The position numbers were made by a program, and so were the translations under genes. From contig JAQUYD010000021.1 of assembly GCA_028692035.1 (NCBI GenBank), positions 1-34,166 on the forward strand: a stretch of 34,166 bases of DNA, read 5' to 3'. Positions within the stretch are counted from its first letter, which is position 1; each line of letters opens with the position of its first letter. The DNA is from Oscillospiraceae bacterium (lineage in GTDB: Bacteria > Bacillota > Clostridia > Oscillospirales > Ruminococcaceae). Shown here piece after piece: positions 9,848 through 18,294 of this stretch. Below the pieces are notes generated by a model, which did no database searches, had not been told where the DNA came from, and saw only the letters and a program-made list of their open reading frames with translations.

Positions 9848-10396
9848 TTGGAAAAACCGGCCCATGTTCTATCTTTTTTGATGAGTTATCCCCAGTATCG
9901 GGATTATTATTTTTATCAGGTGGGCGGCAAGCGGCCGGCCTGGCGGACGCCGGAACTGTTTTTGGCGGCAGGAGTTTTGGCAGCGGCGATTTCCCTTCTC
10001 TGCCGAGGTGGGCTGTCCGGCGGGATGCCGGCGCTTTCTTGGGCTATGGGATGTGCGGCGATTGTTTGCGTAGGCGCCTATTTTGCCGTGCGGATCGGAT
10101 GTTTTGTCTTTGCCCGGCGAAGGGTAATGCGGCGCTACCGGGTCAAATGGCTGGGAAAAAAAGAGATGGAAATCCGTTTTTACGAGGATTTTTTTACAGC
10201 CCACTTCCCCACCGTCGCATTTGACGGGTTTTACAAGGAAATTTCCGGGGTGGACCGTACCCGGCGGCTGGAGATCCTCCTGCTGCAAAACGGAGCGAAG
10301 GTCCCGATTCCCAACGAAGCCTGGACCCCCCAGCTGGCCGCCTTTCTTGCCGACCGGATGGAAAACAGGCTGCTGGTTGGGAACGATCAGGCTTGA
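9848..10396 (+). CDS. YcxB-like two-helix membrane protein
   Basis: A 182-residue protein of uncertain function. Two hydrophobic segments (about residues 35-50 and 62-83) are followed by a cytoplasmic-looking domain with the pattern EIRFYEDFF...VAFDGFYKEISGVDRT...LLLQNGAKVPIPNEAW, which resembles the C-terminal domain of YcxB-like proteins. I prefer the TTG at 9848 because GGAGG (9836-9840) precedes it; an upstream in-frame ATG at 9803 has no such signal. An 8-bp inverted repeat (9813-9820/9825-9832) lies just before the ribosome binding site. Its position between gyrB and gyrA suggests cotranscription but does not reveal a role. Domain call is tentative. Confidence 0.7.
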   Translation: MEKPAHVLSFLMSYPQYRDYYFYQVGGKRPAWRTPELFLAAGVLAAAISLLCRGGLSGGMPALSWAMGCAAIVCVGAYFAVRIGCFVFARRRVMRRYRVKWLGKKEMEIRFYEDFFTAHFPTVAFDGFYKEISGVDRTRRLEILLLQNGAKVPIPNEAWTPQLAAFLADRMENRLLVGNDQA

Positions 10397-10420
10397 CGAC
10401 ATAAGAAGCTGCAATAGAAA

Positions 10421-10445
10421 CCAGAAAATCCGTCGGGTTTTCTGG
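10421..10445 (+). promoter_or_regulatory. Hairpin in the gyrA leader
   Basis: CCAGAAAATCC and GGGTTTTCTGG form an 11-bp stem (one U-G pair) with a GTC loop, ending four bases before the AAGGGTGA ribosome binding site. There is no T-run, so it is not an intrinsic terminator; it may be a processing or translation-control element. Confidence 0.5.
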
Positions 10446-10463
10446 ACCAAAGGGTGATTAGAA

Positions 10464-13052
10464 ATGAATGAAGATCAAAACAGAGTGATACAGGTCGACC
10501 TGGAAAAGGAAATGAAGGAATCCTACCTTGCCTATTCCATGTCGGTGATTGTAGGCCGCGCCCTGCCGGATGTGCGGGACGGTTTGAAGCCGGTACACCG
10601 GCGGATCCTGTATACCATGTACGAAAACGGCTTGTCCCCGGATAAAGCCTACCGGAAATCGGCGGATACGGTCGGTTCGGTACTGGGGCGTTACCATCCC
10701 CATGGCGACGCTTCGGTCTACGACGCCATGGTCCGTTTGGCGCAGGATTTTTCCATGCGTTACCCGTTGGTAGACGGTCACGGCAACTTTGGTTCGGTGG
10801 ATGGCGACCCGGCGGCGGCCTACCGGTATACCGAGGCTAGGATGAGCAAAATCGCCTTGTCGATGCTCACGGACATTGACAAGGACACCGTAGACTTTAT
10901 GCCCAACTATGACGACCACCTGCAGGAGCCGGCCATGCTACCGTCTCGCTTTCCAAACCTTTTGGTCAACGGTTCTACCGGTATCGCGGTGGGCATGGCC
11001 ACCAACATCCCGCCCCACAACCTGAGCGAGGTGGTGGACGCGGCCTGCTGCATGATCGACAACCCAGACGTGACGCTGGATGAATTGATGAGCTGTTTAA
11101 AAGGGCCGGATTTCCCCACTGGTGGCATTATTATGGGTTGTTCGGGCATCCGGGCCGCCTATGCCACCGGCCGGGGCAAAATCACCCTGCGGGCAAAGGC
11201 GGAGGTGGAAGAGCACAAAAACCGCCTGCGGATTGTTGTGACCGAACTTCCCTACATGGTCAACAAGGCGCGGCTGATCGAGAGCATTGCCGGACTGGTC
11301 AAGGACAAACGGATCGACGGCATCAGCGATTTGCGGGATGAGTCCGACCGGGATGGGATGCGGATTGTGATCGAGCTCAAGCGGGAGGCCAACGCCCAGG
11401 TTGTGCTCAACCGGCTGTATACCTTCAGCCAGTTGCAGGATACGGTGGGCGTGATTATGCTGGCCATCGAGGATAAGCAGCCGAAGGTCATGACCTTGCC
11501 GGAGATTCTGCGCAGTTATTTGAAGTTCCAGTTCCAGGTCATTGCCCGCCGCACCCGGTATGAGCTGAAAAAAGCAAAAGAGCGCGAGCATATTCTGGAA
11601 GGGCTCAAGATCGCGCTGGATTATATTGACGAAGTTATTAAAATCATCCGGGCCTCGAAAGACCAGCCTGCTTCCAAGGCGGCGCTGATCGAACGGTTCG
11701 GCCTGTCCGACGCCCAGGCCCAGGCGATTGTGGCCATGAGGTTGGGGCAATTATCCGGTTTGGAGCGTACGAAAATTGAGGACGAACTGGCTGCGATCCT
11801 ATCCAAGGTCGCGGATTTAGAGGATATCCTTGCCCACGAAAACCGGGTTTACGCCATCGTGCGGGAGGAACTGGTCGCTTTGAAAGAAAAATTCGGCGAC
11901 GAGCGCCGCACCGAAATCCAGACCGTTTCCGGCGAAGTGGACATCGAGGATTTGATCCCGGTGGAGGATTGCGTAGTTACCCGGACCCATTTTGGCTATG
12001 TAAAACGCCAGCTAGCAGACGTGTACAAGACCCAGAAGCGGGGCGGCCGCGGTATTTCCGGCATGACCCGACGGGAAGAAGATGTGGTGGAGGATTTGTT
12101 CGTTGCCTCCTCCCACGACTATGTTTGCTTCTTTACCAACCGGGGGCGGCTGTTCCGGCTCAAGTGCTACGAGATCCCCGAAAGCTCCCGTGCAGGCCGC
12201 GGCATGAATATCGTGAACCTGCTGCAGTTGGAGCAGGAGGAAAAGGTCAGCGCGGTGCTAAAAATCTCTGAGTTTGCCGAAAATCGCTTCCTGGTCATGG
12301 TGACCAAGAAGGGGCTTATCAAGCGGACCGAGCTTTCCGCCTACCGCAATGTGCGCCGATCCGGGCTGATCGCCATCGGCTTAAATGAGGACGACGAATT
12401 AGCCTGGGTGCGGGAAACCTCCGGCACCAGCGAGCTTTTAATCGCCACCCGAAACGGAATGGCCATCCGCTTTAATGAAGCGGACGCCCGCCCACTGGGA
12501 CGAAGCGCCCACGGCGTAAAAGCCATTCAGCTGGGGGACGGCGACGAGGTTGTGGGGATGGCCCGGGTCAAAGAGGGCGCGACCCTTTTGACCGTCACCG
12601 AAAAAGGTTCCGGTCGCCGGACGGTCTTTGACCAGTACCGCCTGCAAAACCGCGGCGGTAAGGGCATTCGCAACTACAAGGTCAACGAGGAAAAAGGCTT
12701 TGTGGCGGCAGTTCGGGCGGTAACGCCGGAGGACGACGTCATCATGATTACGGACGACGGCGTGATCATCCGGATCAATTCGGACGATGTGACCCTCCAG
12801 TCCCGCTACGGCAGCGGCGTGCGGGTCATGCGGGTACCGGAGGAGGGCCGTGTGGTGACCCTGGCGCGGGTGCCAAAGGAGGAAGAGGATCTGGAGGACG
12901 ATGAAACACTCGCCGCCTTGGAGGAACCCACCTCCGACGAAGCGGAAGGCTCCTCCCCTGACATAGAGGAAAAACTGAGCCGGGCGGTGCAGGATTTTGC
13001 CGATTTCGCCTTGGAGCAGCAGGAAGAAGAGGGCCCGGAAGACGAGAAATAA
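10464..13052 (+). CDS. gyrA: DNA gyrase subunit A
   Basis: DNA breakage-reunion subunit of gyrase. The 862-residue product has the conserved N-terminus ([17 protein letters not shown]), active-site Tyr122 ([11 protein letters not shown]) and the GyrA box QKRGGRG in the C-terminal beta-pinwheel. Numbering matches Escherichia coli in the quinolone region: His80, Gly81, Asp82, Ala83, Ser84, Asp87. The usual Ser/Thr at 83 is therefore Ala (codon 10710-10712). A strongly acidic tail of about 60 residues closes the protein. AAGGGTGA precedes the ATG. A strong terminator follows. Confidence 0.98.
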   Translation: MNEDQNRVIQVDLEKEMKESYLAYSMSVIVGRALPDVRDGLKPVHRRILYTMYENGLSPDKAYRKSADTVGSVLGRYHPHGDASVYDAMVRLAQDFSMRYPLVDGHGNFGSVDGDPAAAYRYTEARMSKIALSMLTDIDKDTVDFMPNYDDHLQEPAMLPSRFPNLLVNGSTGIAVGMATNIPPHNLSEVVDAACCMIDNPDVTLDELMSCLKGPDFPTGGIIMGCSGIRAAYATGRGKITLRAKAEVEEHKNRLRIVVTELPYMVNKARLIESIAGLVKDKRIDGISDLRDESDRDGMRIVIELKREANAQVVLNRLYTFSQLQDTVGVIMLAIEDKQPKVMTLPEILRSYLKFQFQVIARRTRYELKKAKEREHILEGLKIALDYIDEVIKIIRASKDQPASKAALIERFGLSDAQAQAIVAMRLGQLSGLERTKIEDELAAILSKVADLEDILAHENRVYAIVREELVALKEKFGDERRTEIQTVSGEVDIEDLIPVEDCVVTRTHFGYVKRQLADVYKTQKRGGRGISGMTRREEDVVEDLFVASSHDYVCFFTNRGRLFRLKCYEIPESSRAGRGMNIVNLLQLEQEEKVSAVLKISEFAENRFLVMVTKKGLIKRTELSAYRNVRRSGLIAIGLNEDDELAWVRETSGTSELLIATRNGMAIRFNEADARPLGRSAHGVKAIQLGDGDEVVGMARVKEGATLLTVTEKGSGRRTVFDQYRLQNRGGKGIRNYKVNEEKGFVAAVRAVTPEDDVIMITDDGVIIRINSDDVTLQSRYGSGVRVMRVPEEGRVVTLARVPKEEEDLEDDETLAALEEPTSDEAEGSSPDIEEKLSRAVQDFADFALEQQEEEGPEDEK

Positions 13053-13081
13053 TAATCCGGTTTTCCAGGATTAGAATAAGC

Positions 13082-13119
13082 AAAGGGCGCTGGGTAGTTT
13101 CCCAACGCCCTTTCTTTTT
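13082..13119. terminator. Bidirectional terminator between gyrA and the M14 peptidase gene
   Basis: Arms 13082-13094 and 13101-13113 pair over 13 positions with one C/A mismatch and a 6-nt loop. A T-rich tail follows on the plus strand and an A-run precedes it, so it can serve both convergent genes. Confidence 0.85.
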
Positions 13120-13140
13120 CCACCGATCAACGGGGAAAGG

Positions 13141-14049
13141 TTAAAGGATCATGGCGGCCAACAGCATTTCGATCAACCGGGCGTAGATGGGTTCTAGTTC
13201 GGTAATGGGCAGCGGATTTTTTCCGCGGCCGATCTCGACGGTAAAACCCGGCCGGTGGAACGCGTCAATAAACCAGTCTTTTAAGCCGCCGTGGCTGGCG
13301 GTGCCGGTGGGATCGGCTAGGGCATACCCGCTGGCGGAGGCCAGAACCTGAGCAATTAACTGGGAGCGGGGCGGCGTGTGCTCGCCGTACCGGAAATAGA
13401 TCTCTTCCCCCTGGGAGTGGAAAGCGTACAGCTGGCGCACCGGCTGGGTGCGGATAAAGCGGCAAAGGGCCCGAGTTTCCGGTTCGCTTTCCGGCTCTTC
13501 CCCTCCATACCGGCCAGGCCCCGGCCCCAGGATCCCTGCGTCCTGCTCCGCTTGTTTGCAAAGGGCAAAACCCGCGTCAAAGTTATGGTTGAGGTCGATC
13601 CCACGGGCGTTGGCCTGCCAGGAGGAAAAATCCCCACCGCACAAGCCGGTTACCGCCTGTTCCATCCCCGGCGCGCCGGAGGCTCCCTCCAGCGCGATGG
13701 AGATGCCATCGGGATTGAAGGCGGGGATCACTGCCAGGCCGTGGTGGTCCAATGCTTTTTTTACATGAATGTCCGCAATCGGCCGGTTTTGTGTTATACT
13801 GGAAAACAGATCGTCCAGAAAACGGAACAGCAAAAGGCTGGTCAGCCATTCCTGACCGTGGACGCCGCCGACGAACAGGGAAAAGCGCCGGGCATTGCCC
13901 AGGCGGACAGCGTAGATCCCCCGATTCAACAGCGAACGGCCGATGGGAAAAATAGCGGCGGTCTGCCCGTCGCAAAAGGGCTGGTAGGCACGCATTTTTT
14001 CTTGGATACGGGGAAATGTAGGCGGCAGAGAGTAAAAAGACGGTTCCAT
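13141..14049 (-). CDS. M14-family zinc carboxypeptidase
   Basis: Probable zinc metallopeptidase of the M14 (carboxypeptidase A) fold, 302 residues. Zinc ligands are seen as His64 and Glu67 (GGVHGQEW) and His211 (AFHSQGEE); the catalytic Glu is Glu272 (FTVEIGRG). The substrate-binding block reads DLNHNFD, with His where pancreatic enzymes have Arg, as in gamma-D-glutamyl-diamino acid endopeptidases, so a peptidoglycan stem peptide is a likely substrate (inference). No signal peptide is seen, which suggests a cytoplasmic recycling role. GAGGTG lies eight bases before the ATG at 14049; an adjacent in-frame TTG at 14052 is possible. It is transcribed toward gyrA. Confidence 0.82.
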   Translation of the reverse strand: MEPSFYSLPPTFPRIQEKMRAYQPFCDGQTAAIFPIGRSLLNRGIYAVRLGNARRFSLFVGGVHGQEWLTSLLLFRFLDDLFSSITQNRPIADIHVKKALDHHGLAVIPAFNPDGISIALEGASGAPGMEQAVTGLCGGDFSSWQANARGIDLNHNFDAGFALCKQAEQDAGILGPGPGRYGGEEPESEPETRALCRFIRTQPVRQLYAFHSQGEEIYFRYGEHTPPRSQLIAQVLASASGYALADPTGTASHGGLKDWFIDAFHRPGFTVEIGRGKNPLPITELEPIYARLIEMLLAAMIL

Positions 14050-14144
14050 CAAACGATCACCTCACAGCAGTTTCTTTTTACTATATGAGCCGAACAAGGC
14101 CCGATATTTCAAAATGGCTGCACAAACAAGCCTTTTTGGCAAAA

Positions 14145-14156
14145 TTTTGTACAAAA
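14145..14156. promoter_or_regulatory. 12-bp palindrome before the Nudix gene
   Basis: TTTTGTACAAAA is perfectly palindromic and ends one base before the GGAG ribosome binding site. It lies between two divergent genes. It could be an operator, but a chance AT-rich palindrome is possible. Confidence 0.3.
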
Positions 14157-14170
14157 GGAGCGATTGCGTC

Positions 14171-14716
14171 ATGTCCCATACGGAAAAAACCATTGATTCT
14201 ACCCGCATTTTTGAAGGGCGGGTCGTCCGCTTGCGCCGGGATACGGTGGAGCTGGAAAACGGCAAGCAGACCTTCCGGGAGGTCATTGACCATCCGGGCG
14301 GGGTCAGCATTCTGGCCATGGACGGCCAAGGTAAAATCTTTTTTGTTCGGCAGTTTCGATATCCCTTTGGGCAGATGCTGCTGGAGTTGCCGGCCGGAAA
14401 GCTGGAGCCAGGAGAGGACCCGGCAGACAGCGGCCGCCGGGAGCTGCGGGAGGAGACCGGCTGCACCGCCGGGCGGTTTGAGCCTATGGGAAAGCTGATT
14501 CCCACCTGCGCTTATGACACGGAGGTCATCTACCTGTTTTTTGCCGCAGAACTTTGCCAAGGGGAACAGGATCTGGACGAAAACGAATTTTTGTCGGTGG
14601 AGCGGTACACGCTGGAAGAGGCGCTTGATATGGTGCTGGACGGAGAGATTATCGACGCCAAGACCCAGATCGCGCTGTTAAAATACAAGGCCCTGCGGGA
14701 TGCGGGCCGCATTTGA
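14171..14716 (+). CDS. nudF: ADP-ribose pyrophosphatase (Nudix hydrolase)
   Basis: Hydrolyses ADP-ribose to AMP and ribose-5-phosphate. The 181-residue product carries a complete Nudix box from Gly76 (GKLEPGE) to Gly97 (RELREETG), with the metal-binding Glu94 and Glu95, preceded by the VRQFRYPFGQMLLELPAGKLE block typical of the ADPR pyrophosphatase subfamily. AAAGGAG (14154-14160) lies ten bases before the ATG at 14171; the longer frame is not supported. It is followed after 26 bp by the NusG domain II gene. Substrate is inferred from subfamily motifs. Confidence 0.88.
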   Translation: MSHTEKTIDSTRIFEGRVVRLRRDTVELENGKQTFREVIDHPGGVSILAMDGQGKIFFVRQFRYPFGQMLLELPAGKLEPGEDPADSGRRELREETGCTAGRFEPMGKLIPTCAYDTEVIYLFFAAELCQGEQDLDENEFLSVERYTLEEALDMVLDGEIIDAKTQIALLKYKALRDAGRI

Positions 14717-14742
14717 CCGGCGTTTTGATAAAGGGGTAACCG

Positions 14743-15123
14743 ATGGAAAAGAAACAAGGGTTTTCGTTAAAAAAGAAAGATTGGATCATCATCGGCGGGT
14801 TGCTGTTGTTGGCCGGCTGCTGCTGGCTGTTTTACCATTTCACCTACCAACCGCCCCAGGGGCAAAACCTGGCGGTTATCAGCGTGGATGGGCAGGAGGT
14901 CTTGCGCCTAAACCTGCTGGAGGAGCTGGACCGGACCTTTTCGCTGGAACAGGATTACGGGGTGCCGGTGTCCTTCCAAATCCAGGATCATAGGATCCGG
15001 TTTGTCGACGTCACCTGCCCCGACCATATCTGCGAGAATGCGGGTTTTTTGTCCATGGAGGGGCAAAGCGCAGTATGTATGCCCAACCGCACCTCCTTGA
15101 GCATTTACGGCGAAGAGGGGTAA
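14743..15123 (+). CDS. NusG domain II-containing membrane-anchored protein
   Basis: A 126-residue protein with a basic N-terminus, one membrane helix (about residues 15-33) and an exported domain of the NusG-KOW II (DUF1312) type. Recognisable elements are VISVDGQEVLRLNLLE, then VDVTCPDHICENAGFL and QSAVCMPNRTSLSIYG. The two cysteines in CPDHIC and the later Cys of VCMPN are conserved in this family and could form a disulfide or bind a metal. The family is common in clostridia, often next to Gx transporter or ApbE/Rnf genes, but no such partner is seen here. Function is unknown. Confidence 0.85.
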   Translation: MEKKQGFSLKKKDWIIIGGLLLLAGCCWLFYHFTYQPPQGQNLAVISVDGQEVLRLNLLEELDRTFSLEQDYGVPVSFQIQDHRIRFVDVTCPDHICENAGFLSMEGQSAVCMPNRTSLSIYGEEG

Positions 15124-15256
15124 GCGGGCTTTTCCCCGTGGTTTCGTAGTTGATAAAATCACACGGAAAAATTTTGTGAGTATATCTAAATATTCATAAA
15201 AAAATAAAGCAATTATGTAGAAAATGAATTATTCTATTCCCTCTTCAAAAAAAATG

Positions 15257-15265
15257 TGCTATACT
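15257..15265 (+). promoter_or_regulatory. Extended -10 promoter for the MinD-like gene
   Basis: TGC followed by TATACT at 15260-15265 forms an extended -10. The -35 region at 15237-15242 (TTCCCT) is poor. The 190-bp gap (15124-15314) is AT-rich and otherwise shows nothing recognisable. Confidence 0.5.
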
Positions 15266-15314
15266 AGGATCCATGTAGGTACAGTTCGACGAAGTTGTTG
15301 AAAAAGGGTTTGCA

Positions 15315-16055
15315 ATGAATAAACGAGGAACGATTTTGATGGCCGTATCCGGAAAGGGCGGGGTGGGAAAATCCAGCCTAGCCGCCACCATTGGGCGGGA
15401 GCTGGCCCGGCTGGATCAGCGGGTCCTGTTGGTGGAAATGGAGCCGGGCCTTGGTGCATTCGATCTGCTGCTGGGCTTGGAACGGGGCGTATGCAGCCTT
15501 TCGGATTTTTTGGACGGCAGATGCGCGGCAAAGGAATGTATCCTATCGGTGCCGGGCGAACCTGGATTGTGGGCGATTTTAGCGCCAGATGAAAGAGACT
15601 TTGCCTACGATCCGCCGGTTTTTGCAGAAAAAATGAAGGGGCTGGCCGGATCGTTTGATTTTATTTTGATCGAAACGCCGCCGGGCTTCGGCCTCTGGTT
15701 TGAGGCGGCGAAAAACGCAGCGGACGAGGCGGTCATTGTCGCCACGCCGGATCTGCCCTGCCTGCGGGACGGGCGCGCCGTGTCCGACAGGCTGGACGAG
15801 CGGCCGCAGATTCGCCAGCGGTTGGTAATCAACCGGCTGGATGTAAAGCTTTTCTGCCAAAGAAGGCCGATCCCGCATTTGGATTTTGCCATTGACACGG
15901 TAGGCGCACAGTTGCTGGGGGTTGTACCGGAAGATCGGGAGCTGCCCTATCGTTTGGGCGCGGGCATGGCCCTGCCGCAACAAAGCGGCGCGCAGGCGGC
16001 CTGCAGGCGGATTGCCCTGCGGCTTTTGGGGCAGGCGGCAAAACTGGGTGTATAA
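15315..16055 (+). CDS. MinD/ParA-family P-loop ATPase
   Basis: A 246-residue ATPase of the MinD/ParA/Mrp group. The deviant Walker A (SGKGGVGKSS) has both signature lysines, Lys14 and Lys19. The switch regions are altered: where MinD has D-x-D the protein has Glu41 and Glu43 (VEMEPGLG), and Walker B is IETPPG with Glu120 in place of Asp. The C-terminal 20 residues (CRRIALRLLGQAAKLGV) can form an amphipathic helix like the MinD membrane-targeting sequence. No minC or minE is next to it; methylglyoxal synthase follows 25 bp later, a pairing also met near minD in clostridia. Either a division-site ATPase or a specialised relative. Confidence 0.75.
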   Translation: MNKRGTILMAVSGKGGVGKSSLAATIGRELARLDQRVLLVEMEPGLGAFDLLLGLERGVCSLSDFLDGRCAAKECILSVPGEPGLWAILAPDERDFAYDPPVFAEKMKGLAGSFDFILIETPPGFGLWFEAAKNAADEAVIVATPDLPCLRDGRAVSDRLDERPQIRQRLVINRLDVKLFCQRRPIPHLDFAIDTVGAQLLGVVPEDRELPYRLGAGMALPQQSGAQAACRRIALRLLGQAAKLGV

Positions 16056-16080
16056 GGAAAAAGAGAAAGGATGATCGAGA

Positions 16081-16482
16081 ATGACGATCGCGTTAACGGC
16101 GCATGATGCAAAAAAGGAGCTGATGGTTCAGTTCTGCATTGCTTATTGCGGCATTTTAAGCCACCATGTTTTGTGTGGAACCGGTACGACCTGCAAAATG
16201 GTTTCAGAGGCTACCGGATTGGAGATCGCCCGTTTTTTAAGCGGCGAACAGGGCGGCGATCAGCAAATCGCGGCACGGATCGCCTGCAATGAAATCGATC
16301 TGCTTTTGTTTTTCCGGGATCCGCTGACCCAGAAAGAGGCCGAGAGCGACCGGGCACAGCTTTTGCGCTTGTGCGACGTGCACAATATCCCGGTGGCGAC
16401 CAATATCGCTACAGCGGAGGCGCTGATCCATGCACTGGAGCGCGGTGATCTGGACTGGAGGAACATCGTTCACGCCGGATAG
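16081..16482 (+). CDS. mgsA: Methylglyoxal synthase
   Basis: Converts dihydroxyacetone phosphate to methylglyoxal, a bypass of lower glycolysis. The 133-residue product matches the family along its length: [10 protein letters not shown] at the N-terminus (catalytic His8 within AHD), [11 protein letters not shown], the [14 protein letters not shown] block with the catalytic Asp, [11 protein letters not shown], and [13 protein letters not shown] at the C-terminal end. The initiator ATG follows AAAGGATGATCGAGA. It is close behind the MinD-like gene, probably in one transcript. The T-box promoter of the next operon starts about 50 bp after its stop. Confidence 0.95.
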   Translation: MTIALTAHDAKKELMVQFCIAYCGILSHHVLCGTGTTCKMVSEATGLEIARFLSGEQGGDQQIAARIACNEIDLLLFFRDPLTQKEAESDRAQLLRLCDVHNIPVATNIATAEALIHALERGDLDWRNIVHAG

Positions 16483-16528
16483 GGATGGGGCGTAAATGGC
16501 GTTTTTAGTGATGGCCTGCAATTTTTCC

Positions 16529-16557
16529 TTGCAAATTCCGAAAATTCGTATTATAAT
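16529..16557 (+). promoter_or_regulatory. Sigma-A promoter of the hisS-aspS operon
   Basis: -35 TTGCAA (16529-16534), 17-bp spacer and a perfect -10 TATAAT (16552-16557). Transcription would start near 16564, giving a leader of about 300 nt that contains the T-box. Confidence 0.85.
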
Positions 16558-16563
16558 TTAAAA

Positions 16564-16861
16564 TCAATCCGGCAGGGATCAAAAACCGCTGGTATAAGAA
16601 CAAAAAAATGTGGATTCGACGGGAAATTTCCGCCAAAGCCGGCACAGAGAAGCGCCTCACAGGCTGGAAGGGCGCCGCCAACGGCAATGGGGAAACAGAC
16701 ACCTGTGCGGCAGGCAAGGGGAACGCTCCGTTTTGGGAGCCGGTAGTTTTGCCCGTGTGACCGGCGTTAACGGTTTTAAGCGGAGGGCCAAGCGCCCTCA
16801 ACAAGGGTGGTACCGCGGATATGCTCCGTCCCTTCCAACATGGAAGGAACGGGGTTTTTTT
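16564..16861 (+). ncRNA. T-box riboswitch of hisS-aspS
   Basis: The conserved T-box sequence AAGGGTGGTACCGCGG (16803-16818) is present and is followed by an intrinsic terminator. The antiterminator would pair AAGGG (16803-16807) with CCCTT (16830-16834), exposing the UGG bulge that binds the tRNA 3' end. In the stem I region, GCACAG (16642-16647) pairs with CTGTGC (16703-16708). Just above it lies GAAACAGACACC, where GAC (Asp, 16698-16700) followed by A is the best-placed specifier; CAC (His, 16700-16702) overlaps it by one base. T-box identity is certain; the specifier assignment is inferred from position. Confidence 0.93.
16824..16861 (+). terminator. T-box leader terminator
   Basis: Arms 16824-16837 and 16841-16854 pair over 14 positions with one C/A mismatch and one U-G pair, loop ACA, followed by seven T. 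The left arm overlaps the antiterminator strand CCCTT. Confidence 0.9.
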
Positions 16862-16931
16862 ATTTTGAAAGATGGTAATCGGCAGGGATCCGGCTGTGGA
16901 AAGCGGCTGCGAAAAGACAGGAGGAGTTACG

Positions 16932-18248
16932 ATGGCGATTTTAACCAAAGGGCCCAGAGGCACCCAGGACGTGCTGCCGGCCCAAAGCTACAAATGGCAG
17001 TATCTGGAAAAAAAGGTCATGGAGATCGCGGGGCTGTACGGTTTCCGGGAGATCCGCGTCCCTACCTTCGAGCACACGGAGCTGTTTAACCGCTCGGTGG
17101 GCGACACCACCGACGTTGTGCAAAAGGAAATGTACACCTTTGAGGACAAAGGGGGGCGCTCTATTACCCTGCGGCCAGAGGGGACGGCAGGCACCTTGCG
17201 CAGCGCCATCGAACATGGGCTTTTGGGCGACGCGCTGCCGGTGAAGGCGGCGTATCTGCTGTCCGCGTTCCGGTACGAAAAGCCGCAGGCAGGCCGTCTG
17301 CGGGAATTCCACCAGTTTGGGGTGGAGATGCTGGGTTCCCCCGCCGCCGCCAGCGATGCAGAGGTCATTTCCATGGTGTTCCACATGTTCCGGGCGTTAG
17401 GGATCGAGGCGCAGTTGGAGTTAAACTCCATTGGCTGCCCCACCTGCCGGGCCAGATACCAAAAGGCCCTGCGCGACCATTTTGCCGCCCGCCGGGAGGA
17501 GCTTTGCGATACCTGCAAGGACCGGCTGGAGCGCAATCCCATGCGGCTGTTGGACTGCAAAAGCCCCGTCTGCCAGGAGATCGGCCAGGGCGCGCCCATG
17601 ATGCTGGACTTTTTGTGCGAGGAATGTACCGCCCATTTTGGGCAGGTCAAGGCCCGGCTGGACGGGATGGGCATCCCCTATGTCATCAATCCCAAGATCG
17701 TCCGGGGGCTGGATTATTACACCAAGACCGTTTTTGAGTTCGTTACCGACAAGATCGGCGCCCAAAGTACCATCTGCGCCGGCGGCCGGTACGATGGGCT
17801 CATTGAGCAGCTGGGCGGCCCGGCGCTGCCGGGAATCGGTTTTGCGATGGGCTTGGAGCGGATCCTTATGACCATGGACGCCTGCGGCAGCCCCTTCCCG
17901 GAGCAGCCGGTGTGCGTGGCGTTTATCGGCAGCATGGGAGACGCGGCAGGCGCCAAGGCGGCGCAGCTGGTGGAGCAGCTGCGGGCCGAGGAATTTTGGG
18001 CGGAATACGATACCATGGGCCGCTCGGTCAAGGCGCAGATGAAATTTGCAAACAAGCTGGGGGCGCGGTTCTCTGCCATCATTGGGGACAGCGAGCTGGA
18101 GGCCGGCGTTATAAAGCTTAAAAATATGGCAGATGGCACAACGGTGGACATCCGGCTGGACGCTCCCACCGGCGAGCCCGGCAGCTTAGTGCAGGCGGTT
18201 TATGACAGCCGGCTGGAGGAGATCGCCAGCGCGCTGCAAGCAAAATAA
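16932..18248 (+). CDS. hisS: Histidyl-tRNA synthetase
   Basis: Class II synthetase that charges tRNA-His, 438 residues. Visible motifs are GPRGTQDVLP at the start, motif 2 (LRPEGTAGTLRS and REFHQFGVEMLG), the histidine A box VRGLDYYTKTVFEF with the catalytic Arg, and AGGRYDGLIEQLGG; a C-terminal anticodon-binding domain follows (about 330-438). AGGAGG precedes the ATG at 16932; the frame upstream of it lies inside the T-box leader and is not coding. A four-cysteine cluster in the middle (CPTC, CDTC, plus CEEC) could bind zinc and is seen in several clostridial HisRS. It is followed by aspS after 46 bp. Confidence 0.97.
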   Translation: MAILTKGPRGTQDVLPAQSYKWQYLEKKVMEIAGLYGFREIRVPTFEHTELFNRSVGDTTDVVQKEMYTFEDKGGRSITLRPEGTAGTLRSAIEHGLLGDALPVKAAYLLSAFRYEKPQAGRLREFHQFGVEMLGSPAAASDAEVISMVFHMFRALGIEAQLELNSIGCPTCRARYQKALRDHFAARREELCDTCKDRLERNPMRLLDCKSPVCQEIGQGAPMMLDFLCEECTAHFGQVKARLDGMGIPYVINPKIVRGLDYYTKTVFEFVTDKIGAQSTICAGGRYDGLIEQLGGPALPGIGFAMGLERILMTMDACGSPFPEQPVCVAFIGSMGDAAGAKAAQLVEQLRAEEFWAEYDTMGRSVKAQMKFANKLGARFSAIIGDSELEAGVIKLKNMADGTTVDIRLDAPTGEPGSLVQAVYDSRLEEIASALQAK

Positions 18249-18294
18249 AGAAAACGGCGGGGCGATCCCCGGAAAAAGATAGGAGTTTGATACA

